64,000 nt of DNA from Janibacter sp. Soil728 (GTDB lineage: Bacteria > Actinomycetota > Actinomycetes > Actinomycetales > Dermatophilaceae), in contig NZ_LMRZ01000001.1 in assembly GCF_001428305.1 (NCBI RefSeq), positions 682,289-746,288 of the forward strand. Direction: 5' to 3'. Of the stretch, positions 36,952-44,798 are shown in pieces. How positions within the stretch are numbered: position 1 is the stretch's first letter; each line of letters begins with the position of its first letter. The notes beneath the pieces were generated by a model. That model was not told where the DNA came from. It was given only the letters and a program-made list of their open reading frames with translations, and did no database searches. The translations under genes were made by a program, and so were the position numbers.

Positions 36952-38529
36952 ATGTCGACCATCTTTGAGCGGAGCGTGGCTCCCGACGTGGGAGCTGCCG
37001 AGCTGGAGCTCTCACGGACCAACACCCCGATCTCCTGGCTGCTGCGCCACGCGCACGAGCTGCCCGACCACGTGGCCCTGCGGTTCGAGGGGGAGACGAC
37101 GACCTATGCCGAGCTGCTCGAGCGGGTTCGGGCGACGGCGGGAGTCCTGGCGGAGCTGGGCGTGAAGCGGGGAGATCGGGTGATCCTGCTGTCCCCCAAC
37201 CGGTCCGAGTTCGTCGACACCACGCTCGCGGTCCTCTACCTCGGCGCGATCGTCGTCCCGGTGAACTTCAGGTTGGCCGCCGGCGAGGTGTCCTACCTGA
37301 TCGACAACGCAGAGCCCACGGTGATCGTCGTCGACGGCGAGCTGCTGAGGCTCGGTCTGGACGCGCTCCGCTCGCACGGGAGCGACATCCCGGTCGTCAG
37401 CCTCGACGCGAGGACTGACGGCGGGCTCTCCCTGCGGGAGCTCGCCTCGGCCAGCACGCCCGCGCCCGTCGCCATGGGGCATACGGACGACGCCGCGATC
37501 ATGTACACGTCGGGGACGACCGGCCGCCCCAAGGGAGCGGTCCTCACCCACGGCAACTTCAGCTCCAGCGCCCTCCGGACGGCGAAGGCCTGGGGGATCG
37601 ACGACAGCGACACCCTCATGGTCGCTTCCCCGCTCTTCCACATCGCTGCCTTCTGCTCGTACCTGGGGCACCTGGTGGTGGGCGCGGGCGCGCTCATCAT
37701 GCCGAGCCGTGCCTTCGACGCCACCGAGATCCTCGACGCGATGGAGTGCGAAGGTGTCACGACGACCTTCCTCGTCCCGGCGCAGTGGCAGCTGCTGTGC
37801 GACGAGCCACGCGTCGGTGAGCGAGACCTGAGGCTGCGCTACATGAGCTGGGGGGCTGCGCCGGCCACCGAGGCCCTGCTTCGCCGGATGATGCAGACCT
37901 TCGAGGGGGCAGGTGTCACGGCAGCGTTTGGCCAGACGGAGACCACCGCGTCCGGGGTGTCGCTGCCTGCAGCGGATGCCCTGCAGCGGGTGGGTTCGGT
38001 CGGCCGACCGATCTACGGCTTCTCGATCCGGGTCGTCGACGCGCAGATGGATGACGTCGCGGTGGGTGAGGTGGGCGAGATCGTCTATCGAGGCACCGGT
38101 GTCATGTCGCGGTACTGGCGCAACGAGGAGGCGACGGCGGAGGCCTTCTACGGAGGCTGGTTCCACTCGGGTGACCTCGTGCGCCAGGACGAGGAGGGAT
38201 TCCTCTACGTCGTCGACCGGATCAAGGACATGATCATCTCCGGCGGGGAGAACATCTACTGCGCCGAGCTGGAAAATGTCATTGCCGATCACCCGAAGGT
38301 GGCTCAGGTCGCCGTCGTCGGCCGCGCCGACGAGCGGTGGGGCGAGATCCCGGTGGCTGTCGTCATCCCGGCAGAGCCCAGCGACCCGCCGACCCTGGAC
38401 GAGGTCCGTGAGTTCTGCGACGGGCGCCTGGCCCGGTACAAGCTGCCCAAGGAGCTCATCGTCCGTCAGGACTACCCGCGCTCGGGCACCGGCAAGATCC
38501 TCAAGTCAGCTCTGCGCGAGGAGATCTGA
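36952..38529 (+). CDS. Acyl-CoA synthetase (AMP-forming)
   Basis: 525 residues from ATG 36952 (MSTIFERSV) with GAAGGAG upstream; the longer start at 36922 lacks a ribosome site. Motifs: YTSGTTGRPKGAVLTHGN, AFGQTETTASG, WFHSGDLVRQDEEGF, ISGGENIYCAELENV, catalytic Lys in GTGKILKSALR. It resembles medium/long-chain fatty-acid and FadD3-like ligases. As the last gene of the transporter operon it probably activates the imported acid. A bidirectional terminator follows. Confidence 0.9.
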   Translation: MSTIFERSVAPDVGAAELELSRTNTPISWLLRHAHELPDHVALRFEGETTTYAELLERVRATAGVLAELGVKRGDRVILLSPNRSEFVDTTLAVLYLGAIVVPVNFRLAAGEVSYLIDNAEPTVIVVDGELLRLGLDALRSHGSDIPVVSLDARTDGGLSLRELASASTPAPVAMGHTDDAAIMYTSGTTGRPKGAVLTHGNFSSSALRTAKAWGIDDSDTLMVASPLFHIAAFCSYLGHLVVGAGALIMPSRAFDATEILDAMECEGVTTTFLVPAQWQLLCDEPRVGERDLRLRYMSWGAAPATEALLRRMMQTFEGAGVTAAFGQTETTASGVSLPAADALQRVGSVGRPIYGFSIRVVDAQMDDVAVGEVGEIVYRGTGVMSRYWRNEEATAEAFYGGWFHSGDLVRQDEEGFLYVVDRIKDMIISGGENIYCAELENVIADHPKVAQVAVVGRADERWGEIPVAVVIPAEPSDPPTLDEVREFCDGRLARYKLPKELIVRQDYPRSGTGKILKSALREEI

Positions 38530-38558
38530 GCGCCGATCGACCCATCCCTCCCCGCGAT

Positions 38559-38598
38559 GACCTGTGCCCGGCCCCCACGTGGGAGCCGGGCACAGGTC
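38559..38598. terminator. Bidirectional terminator between operons C and D
   Basis: A perfect 14-bp stem (38559-38572 with 38585-38598) and a 12-base loop, placed between the convergent ends at 38529 (+) and 38614 (-). Confidence 0.8.
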
Positions 38599-38613
38599 GT
38601 TGGAGGGTCGAGG

Positions 38614-39759
38614 TCAGAGGGCCTCGATGATGGTCGCGTTGGCCTGACCGCCGCCCTCGCACATCGTCTGGAGTCCGTAGCGCAGACCCTCCCGGCGCAT
38701 CCGGTGGATCATGGTGGTCATCAGCCGGGCGCCGGAGCCACCGAGCGGGTGGCCCAGGGCGATGGCACCGCCGTCGGGGTTGACCTTGTCGGGGTCGGCT
38801 CCGAACTCCTTCGTCCAGGCCAGGGCTACCGGGGCGAAGGCCTCGTTGACCTCGAAGGTGTCGATGTCGCCGAGAGACAGGCCGGAACGATCGAGGGCCT
38901 TCCGGGTCGCCGGGATCGGGCCGGTGAGCATGAGGACCGGCTCGGAGCCGACCACGGCAACCGTGTGCACGCGGGCGATCGGGGTGAGTCCGTGCTCGTC
39001 CGCGAGCTCCCTGGACATCACGAGGATCGCGGCAGCACCGTCGGACATCTGCGAGGAGTTGGCTGCAGTGATGAGACCGTCGTCCGCGAAGGCGGGCTTG
39101 AGCCCGGCGAGCCGGTCCATCGTGCCGCCGCGTCGCACCCCTTCGTCCTGCGTGACGACTGTGCCGTCCGGGGTGGTGATGGCGACGATCTGCTCGTCGA
39201 AGGCGCCTGAGTCCTGAGCCCGGGCGGCCCGGGAGTGGCTCTCCAGAGCCAGGGCGTCGCAGTCCTCCCGGCTGATGTCCCACTGCTCGGCGATCATCTC
39301 GGCACCGATGCCCTGGTTGGGGCGGGTCCCGCCGACGCGCTCGAGGAAGCTCGGCCCGTAGTTGTCGGCCTCACCTCTCGACGAGCCCATGGGTACTCGG
39401 GTCATCGACTCGACACCACCTGCGACGACGGCGTCGTAGTGCCCGGCGACAACTCCTGCGACCGCGAAGTGGAGGGCCTGCTGGGAGGACCCGCACTGCC
39501 GGTCGATGGTGACCCCGGGGACCTCGAGCGGCCACCCCGCAGCGAGCACCGTGGTGCGGGCGATGTCACCACTCTGCTCGCCGCCCTGACCGACGCACCC
39601 CCAGATGACGTCGTCGACGAGGTCGGCGGAGATCCCTGCCCGGCCGACGAGCCCCTGGAGCACCTGGGCGCCGAGCTCGACGGGGTGCAGGTCAGCGAAG
39701 ACCCCGCCCCGCTTGCCGACAGGGCTGCGGACGGCGCTGACGATGACTGCTTCCCTCAT
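38614..39759 (-). CDS. Thiolase (acetyl-CoA C-acyltransferase)
   Basis: 381 residues from ATG 39759 (MREAVIVSAVRSPVGKRGG), preferred to the ATG six codons upstream because AGGAG lies directly before it. The nucleophile is Cys89 in TIDRQCGSSQQAL; NEAFAPVALAW, GHPLGGSGARLM and MCEGGGQANATI complete the site. It closely resembles the operon B thiolase (24269), suggesting duplication inside the regulon. Last gene of operon D, after the PimCD-like ACAD and SDR, so it would release acetyl-CoA from a ring-opened dicarboxylyl-CoA or similar. Confidence 0.91.
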   Translation of the reverse strand: MREAVIVSAVRSPVGKRGGVFADLHPVELGAQVLQGLVGRAGISADLVDDVIWGCVGQGGEQSGDIARTTVLAAGWPLEVPGVTIDRQCGSSQQALHFAVAGVVAGHYDAVVAGGVESMTRVPMGSSRGEADNYGPSFLERVGGTRPNQGIGAEMIAEQWDISREDCDALALESHSRAARAQDSGAFDEQIVAITTPDGTVVTQDEGVRRGGTMDRLAGLKPAFADDGLITAANSSQMSDGAAAILVMSRELADEHGLTPIARVHTVAVVGSEPVLMLTGPIPATRKALDRSGLSLGDIDTFEVNEAFAPVALAWTKEFGADPDKVNPDGGAIALGHPLGGSGARLMTTMIHRMRREGLRYGLQTMCEGGGQANATIIEAL

Positions 39760-39831
39760 GGGGTGCTCCTGCTTCATGTGTGGGCAGCCGTCATCGACGA
39801 CGGCCGCGTGGGTTGATGGTGGTGGTCTGGA

Positions 39832-40605
39832 TCAGAAGATCGTGTAGCCGCCGTCGACGACGACGGTCGTGCCCGTCTGGTACCCGGAGGCATCCGAGGC
39901 GAGGAGCACGGCGACGCCGGCGAAGTCCTGCGGCTGTCCCCAGCGGCGGATCGGCACACGGGAGATCACGGTGTCCGTGAACTTGTCGGACGACTGGCTG
40001 GCCCGGGTCATGTCCGTGGCGATCCAGCCGGGCAGCACGGAGTTGACCCGGATGCCGTGGCGGCCCATCTCGACGGCGGTCGCCCGGGTCATCGAGGTGA
40101 CGGCGGCCTTCGTCGCGCCGTAGGCCTGGTTGCGGGCTGCGCCGTCGATGGCCGCGACGCTGGCGATCGTGATGATCGAGCCGCCGCGCTCGGCGGCGAC
40201 CATCGCGCGGCAGACCTCACGCATCGTGAGGTAGGCGCCGTCGAGGTTGGTGGCGAGGACCTGCCTGTAGTCGTCGGTCGTCGACTCGAGGAAGGGGGTT
40301 CGCCCGCCTCCCACGCCCGCGCTGACGATCGCGACGTCGACCCCGCCGGCGGCGACGAGTGCGTCGACACCCGCGATGACTGCCGCTTCGTCAGAGACGT
40401 CGACGACGCTCGTGGTCACCTCGGTGCCGAAGGCGGCCAGTCGCTCACGCGCCTCGTCGAGGCGGCTGGCGGTGCGGCCCCACAGGTGCACGGAGGCACC
40501 GTGACGGACGAGCCCCTCTGCCATGCCGAGGCCGATGCCGGACCCGCCACCGGTGACGAGTGCCCGCTTGCCCGTCAGGTCGAAGAGCCCGCCCGGGGTG
40601 GTCAC
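39832..40605 (-). CDS. SDR-family dehydrogenase
   Basis: 257 residues from GTG 40605, overlapping the ACAD stop (GTGA). Motifs: VTGGGSGIGLGMA, SAGVGG, the catalytic Ser in TIASVAAIDGAA, and the YGATKAA Tyr-Lys pair; the C-terminal TGTTVVVDGGYTIF is FabG-like. It probably oxidises the hydroxyacyl-CoA made after the paired ACAD, before thiolysis. In alicyclic pathways the equivalent is BadH, but the sequence is not specific enough to say so. Confidence 0.85.
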   Translation of the reverse strand: MTTPGGLFDLTGKRALVTGGGSGIGLGMAEGLVRHGASVHLWGRTASRLDEARERLAAFGTEVTTSVVDVSDEAAVIAGVDALVAAGGVDVAIVSAGVGGGRTPFLESTTDDYRQVLATNLDGAYLTMREVCRAMVAAERGGSIITIASVAAIDGAARNQAYGATKAAVTSMTRATAVEMGRHGIRVNSVLPGWIATDMTRASQSSDKFTDTVISRVPIRRWGQPQDFAGVAVLLASDASGYQTGTTVVVDGGYTIF

Positions 40606-41690
40606 CCGAGAACCTCGACACTGCGGTGGTCGGCAAGTCGGGTGGCGAGCTCGGCCTGCTGGGAGCGGCGGTCGCCCCATGTGCGAGTGATGGCGGTGAG
40701 CCGCGCGGTCAGGTGGCTCACGGGGTGCTCTGCCGTGACGCCGATGCCCCCGTGCATCTGGATGGCCTCCTGGCCGACGAGTCGGGCCGCGCGGTCCACG
40801 ACGAGCCGGGCGCGGAGGACGTGGTCGGCGTCGACGGGACGCTCGTCCGCGACCATCGCGGCGTAGAGGGTTGCGCTGCGAGCGATCTCGAGCTGCGCGT
40901 ACATGTCGGCCGCGCGATGCGTGAGCGTCTGGAAGCTGGCCAGCTTGCGACCGAACTGGGTCCGCGTGTCGAGGTAGTCGGTGGTGAGGCGCAGGGCCTC
41001 GTCCATCGCGCCGACCGCCTCGGCGCACAGGACGACGCCACCGAGTGCGAGAGCCTCGCTGATGGCGCTGTCCGCAGCCTCACCCTGCGCGAGCAGGGTC
41101 GCTGACGTGCCGTCGAGGACGACCTCGGCGTTCGCCGCCTCCGGGGCCGTCACGAGGAAGACGCCGGTGCCGCCGTCCGTCGCAGCGGTCACGACCAGGT
41201 GGGTCGCGTCCGGGCCGTAGGGCACAGGGGCCTTGGTCCCGGTGAGGGTCCAGGCATCGCCCGACCCGCTGGCGACGACGTCCGTCGGCTGCGGTGACCA
41301 GGCGCGTAGCGGCTCGGCGAGTGCCGGGATGGGCAGCGCGGTGCCCTCGGACAGGCCGCCGAGGAGCTCACGACGTACGGCGTCGGACGCGAGGGAGGCG
41401 ATGAGCGAGCCGGCGACGATCGTCTCGGCGAGAGGCACCTGCAGGCGGGCCCGGCCGAGCTCGGTCGCGGCAGCCGAGACATCGGTGAAGCCGGCGCCGA
41501 TGCCGCCGTCCTCCTCGGCCCACACGAGGGCCGGGACACCGGCCTGGACAAGGCTCTGCCAGAGCGCGTCATCATGGCCGGAGGGGGCGCCGGACTCGCC
41601 GCGCTCGGCGGCGGGGGAACCGTGCCGGCGGAGCGTGCCGCGGACAGCCTCGGCGAGAGCCTGCTGCTCGTCGGTGGGGGAGAAGTCCAT
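40602..41690 (-). CDS. Acyl-CoA dehydrogenase small subunit (PimD-like)
   Basis: 362 residues from ATG 41690. N-terminal MDFSPTDEQQALAEAVRGTLRRH and AGVPALVWAEEDGGIGAGF; C-terminal DTRTQFGRKLASFQTLTHRAADMYAQLE and AIQMHGGIGVTAEHPVSHLTARL. The usual flavin loop is weak and the C-terminal catalytic Glu block is missing, as in PimD, the small subunit of pimeloyl-CoA dehydrogenase. It directly follows its large partner (gap of 2 bases). Dicarboxylyl-CoA or ring-derived acyl-CoA substrates are likely for this family. Confidence 0.82.
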   Translation of the reverse strand: MDFSPTDEQQALAEAVRGTLRRHGSPAAERGESGAPSGHDDALWQSLVQAGVPALVWAEEDGGIGAGFTDVSAAATELGRARLQVPLAETIVAGSLIASLASDAVRRELLGGLSEGTALPIPALAEPLRAWSPQPTDVVASGSGDAWTLTGTKAPVPYGPDATHLVVTAATDGGTGVFLVTAPEAANAEVVLDGTSATLLAQGEAADSAISEALALGGVVLCAEAVGAMDEALRLTTDYLDTRTQFGRKLASFQTLTHRAADMYAQLEIARSATLYAAMVADERPVDADHVLRARLVVDRAARLVGQEAIQMHGGIGVTAEHPVSHLTARLTAITRTWGDRRSQQAELATRLADHRSVEVLG

Positions 41691-41692
41691 GG

Positions 41693-42868
41693 TCAGCCCT
41701 TCAGTCCAAGAATGGTGGCCGCGACGATGCCGCGCTGGACCTCACTGGATCCGCCGTAGATGGTCGCCTTGCGGTAGTTCAGGTAGGTCGGGACACTGCG
41801 CGCGGCCCAGCCGGGCACGGACTCGAGCTCGTCCCAGATCAGGGCCATCGGACCGCTGATGTCGACAGCCAGCTCCAGGACCTCTTGCTGCAGCTGCGAG
41901 CCGCAGAGCTTGAGGATCGACGAGGCCGGGTTGGGACGACCGTTCTCGGAGCCGCCGGAGACCCGGACGACGGTCAGCTCCAGGCCCATGAGCTGCGACT
42001 CGAGGTCGACGAAGCGGGCAGCGATGGCCGGGTCGTCCAGGAGACTCCCGTCACCGAGGCGCACCTGCTGCGCGTGCTCCTTGAGCTCGGCGAGCCAGCG
42101 CTTGATCAGGCCGGTGTTGGCCACGCCGACCCGCTCGTTGCCGAGGAGGAACTTGGCGTAGTCCCACCCACGGTTCTCCTCGCCGACGAGCTGGTCGGCA
42201 GGGACGCGGACATTGTCGAAGAAGACCTCGTTGACCTCCGTATCGCCGTCGATCGTGCGGATCGGGCGGACGGTGATCCCTTCGCTCTTCATGTCGAGCA
42301 GGATGAAGGAGATGCCGGCCTGCTTCTTGGGGGCATCGGGGTCGGTGCGGACGAGGGCAAACATCCAGTCCGCGTGCTGGCCGAGGGTGGTCCAGGTCTT
42401 CTGACCGTTGACGACGTACTCGTCGCCCTCACGGACGGCGGTCGTGCGCAGCGCCGCGAGGTCGGAGCCGGCACCCGGCTCGGAGAAGCCTTGGCACCAC
42501 CAGATCTCGGCGGTCGCTGTCCTGGGGAGGAAGCGCTGCTTGAGCTCCTCGGACCCGAAGGTGGCGATCACCGGGCCGACCATCGAGGCATTGAAGGGCA
42601 GCGGCGGCGGCACGCCGGCCGACTGCAGCTCGCTGTTCCAGATGTGCTTCTGCAGCGGCGTCCAGTCCTGGCCTCCCCACTCGGTCGGCCATCCGGGCGT
42701 CGCCAGACCCGCTGCGGCGAGCGTCGACTGGCTGAGTCGGATGTCCTCTGGCGTGAGCTTCCGTCCAGAGGTGACCTTCTCACGGAGATGGGCAGGGAAC
42801 TCCTGGGTGAAGTAGTCCCGCATACGCTGCTGGAAGGCGGACTCGTCCGCAGAGAGGCGTCGTTGCAT
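41693..42868 (-). CDS. Acyl-CoA dehydrogenase large subunit (PimC-like)
   Basis: 391 residues from ATG 42868. WPTEWGGQDWTPLQKHIWNSELQ, PPPLPFNASMVGPVIATFGSEE, WWCQGFSEPGAGSDLAALRT and the C-terminal YGGSSEVQRGIVAATILGLKG are the hallmarks of pimeloyl-CoA dehydrogenase large subunit (PimC) and related FadE proteins. TAGTTT lies 6 bases before the ATG, so the message may be leaderless. First gene of operon D. It shares a 132-base divergent gap with the FAD monooxygenase at 43001. Confidence 0.87.
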   Translation of the reverse strand: MQRRLSADESAFQQRMRDYFTQEFPAHLREKVTSGRKLTPEDIRLSQSTLAAAGLATPGWPTEWGGQDWTPLQKHIWNSELQSAGVPPPLPFNASMVGPVIATFGSEELKQRFLPRTATAEIWWCQGFSEPGAGSDLAALRTTAVREGDEYVVNGQKTWTTLGQHADWMFALVRTDPDAPKKQAGISFILLDMKSEGITVRPIRTIDGDTEVNEVFFDNVRVPADQLVGEENRGWDYAKFLLGNERVGVANTGLIKRWLAELKEHAQQVRLGDGSLLDDPAIAARFVDLESQLMGLELTVVRVSGGSENGRPNPASSILKLCGSQLQQEVLELAVDISGPMALIWDELESVPGWAARSVPTYLNYRKATIYGGSSEVQRGIVAATILGLKG

Positions 42869-42883
42869 GACGCCAAACTAGCG

Positions 42884-42950
42884 ACCGGGTGACGAGGTGA
42901 ACATGGGTTCGCGAGATTCTTTGCCTATGCACGTATCTACTCCGGCCTAT
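42884..42950 (-). promoter_or_regulatory. Degenerate LysR-type composite site, copy D (operon 42868-38614)
   Basis: On the minus strand: ATAG (42950-42947), TAGA (42939-42936), ATAG (42928-42925), then ATCTCGC (42917-42911), again with 7-base gaps, followed by CCCGGT where the other copies have their -10 box. The period and first block are conserved but three blocks differ, and a competing -10 (TAGTTT at 42880-42875) is closer to the gene. Treat as a possible weaker member of the regulon. Confidence 0.4.
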
Positions 42951-43000
42951 GGGAGGGGCTCGCCCGGGCAGCTGGACGCCCGGGCTGGCACGCTGGGACC

Positions 43001-44032
43001 GTGCGGACTCGCGAACACGTCCTGATCGTCGGTGGTGGCGTCGCCGGGCTGGCGCTCGCCGCGGCCCTCGACCCCCGTCGCATCCACGTCACCCTCGTGG
43101 AGGAGCGGCCCGAGCGGGCCGGGGCAGGAACGGTGCTCGCCATGTGGCGCGGCGGTCGCGATGCGCTCGACGACCTCGGCGTGGGGGAGCGGGTGCGCGC
43201 CACGTCCCGTCCCGTCGAACGCGTCGTCCTGCGCGACGCCTCAGGGCGAGCGCTGCACGACATCGCTCCCTCCCTCTGGTTCACCCCACGAGCCGACCTG
43301 GTCGCGGCGCTCGAGGCGGCGCTCCCTTCGTCCGTCACGCGACTGACCCGGCTGGTCACGGACTCGCGGGCGCTCGCCACGCAGCTCGGTGCCGACATCG
43401 TCGTCGGTGCCGACGGGGTGCGCTCGGCAGTGCGTCAGCACGCGTGGGCCGGTTCGGCGCCGGTGACCACTGACTGGATCGCCTTGCGCGGCCACCTGCC
43501 CGGACCACCTGAGCGCGTGGCCACGGAGTGGTGGGGGCCGGGCGGCCTCTTCGGCACGACTCCCGGGCCGCAGGGCGCGGCGTGGTTCTGCGCGCTGCGC
43601 GGCGGCCGTGGCGCCACCGTCGACCCGGCCGAAGCGCTCGCGCTCGCACGCGGCCACTTCGCCGACTGGGACCCGCGGGCCCGTGCGGTCCTCGCAACCG
43701 TCGGCGAGCAGGCCGACGCGCAGCGGATCCTGCTCGCGCCCCGACTGCGCACCAGCGCCAGCGACAGGCTCGTCCTCATCGGCGACGCGGCCCACGCGAT
43801 GAGCCCCAACCTCGGTCGCGGCGCCAACGAGGCCATGGAGGACGCCGTCGCCCTCGCCGAGATGATCCACCGCCACGGGACGAAGGGAGCGCCCCGCGCC
43901 TTCAGCAGACGCCGCCACCTGCGCGGCCAGGTCCTGCGGACCGCCGCCTCGATCGGGCTCCGCGCCGCGACGACGCGCCATGCCGCTCCGGCGCGCGATG
44001 CGCTGCTGCGCACCGTGGCGACCCTCTCCTGA
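43001..44032 (+). CDS. FAD-dependent monooxygenase / oxidoreductase
   Basis: 343 residues from GTG 43001; CACGCT six bases upstream is a possible -10 box. Flavin-binding GxGxxG loop VGGGVAGLALAAAL, then VEERPERAGAG, the central ADIVVGADGVRSAVR (DG motif) and the second FAD motif GDAAHAMSPNLGRGANEAMEDA. These are group A flavoprotein hydroxylase features. At 343 residues it is short for the family (usually 380-400). Possible roles are aromatic or polyketide hydroxylation. It is divergent from operon D, but I see no evidence of shared function. Confidence 0.82.
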   Translation: MRTREHVLIVGGGVAGLALAAALDPRRIHVTLVEERPERAGAGTVLAMWRGGRDALDDLGVGERVRATSRPVERVVLRDASGRALHDIAPSLWFTPRADLVAALEAALPSSVTRLTRLVTDSRALATQLGADIVVGADGVRSAVRQHAWAGSAPVTTDWIALRGHLPGPPERVATEWWGPGGLFGTTPGPQGAAWFCALRGGRGATVDPAEALALARGHFADWDPRARAVLATVGEQADAQRILLAPRLRTSASDRLVLIGDAAHAMSPNLGRGANEAMEDAVALAEMIHRHGTKGAPRAFSRRRHLRGQVLRTAASIGLRAATTRHAAPARDALLRTVATLS

Positions 44033-44073
44033 GGGAGAGGACACAGGTGGAGCACGAGGAGCCCGCCAGCGGT

Positions 44074-44079
44074 TAGGTT
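44074..44079 (+). promoter_or_regulatory. -10 box of the lprG-like gene
   Basis: TAGGTT, 7 bases before the ATG at 44087, with no ribosome site between: leaderless-type start. Confidence 0.5.
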
Positions 44080-44086
44080 TGCCGAC

Positions 44087-44785
44087 ATGCGACGACGTTC
44101 ACTCCTTGCCGCCGTGCCCCTCGCCCTGACCCTCGGCCTGGCCGCCGGGTGCTCGGGGTCCGGCGACGCGACCCCACCGAAGCAGGCCCTCGAGACGGCC
44201 CGCACGACCTTCGTCGAGGCGGGGACCGTGGGCTTCGACCTCAAGCAGTCGGCTCTGCCCAAGGGCCGCAACGGCGTCAGCGCAGCCAGCGGCTCCGGCG
44301 TCATCGACAAGACGACCCCCAAGTTCCAGGGCCAGGTCACCGGTGTCATCGACGGCAACTCGGCCGGGGTCGAGATCATCGCCATCGACGCCAAGACGTG
44401 GATGTCCTTCTTCACCAAGGACTTCAACCCGGTCGACATGAAGGACCTCGGCGCACCCAACCCGGCCGAGTTCTTCCGCACCGGCAGCGGCGTCGACCAG
44501 ATCATCGCGCACACGACCGACCCGGTGGCGGGCGAGCGCACCCGCAGCGGTGACACCGTCCTGCAGGAGTACACCGGCAAGGTCCCCAAGGCGGACGTCA
44601 AGCGCCTCTTCGGCCTCGGTGAGGGCGGGGACACCTTCGACGTCACCTATGCCATCGAGCCCGACAGCGGCGAGCTGCGCACCGTGAAGATCTCCGGTGA
44701 CTTCTACAAGGAGGCACCGACCACCTTCACGCTCAAGCTCAAGGACTACGGCAAGAGCGTCACGATCGACAAGCCCGCCACCTGA
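44087..44785 (+). CDS. lprG: LppX/LprAFG-family lipoprotein (LprG-like)
   Basis: 232 residues. Signal peptide with lipobox GLAAGC, lipidated Cys22. The mature part alternates beta-strands and helices as in LppX_LprAFG proteins: GVSAASGSGVIDKTTPKFQGQVTG, VEIIAIDAKTWMSFF, and GELRTVKISGDFY. In mycobacteria LprG carries triacylated lipids and is co-transcribed with the MFS exporter P55. Here an MFS gene follows after 13 bases, so the pair is conserved. It probably delivers lipid to the outer cell envelope. Confidence 0.85.
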   Translation: MRRRSLLAAVPLALTLGLAAGCSGSGDATPPKQALETARTTFVEAGTVGFDLKQSALPKGRNGVSAASGSGVIDKTTPKFQGQVTGVIDGNSAGVEIIAIDAKTWMSFFTKDFNPVDMKDLGAPNPAEFFRTGSGVDQIIAHTTDPVAGERTRSGDTVLQEYTGKVPKADVKRLFGLGEGGDTFDVTYAIEPDSGELRTVKISGDFYKEAPTTFTLKLKDYGKSVTIDKPAT

Positions 44786-44798
44786 GGTGGGCGGCCCC

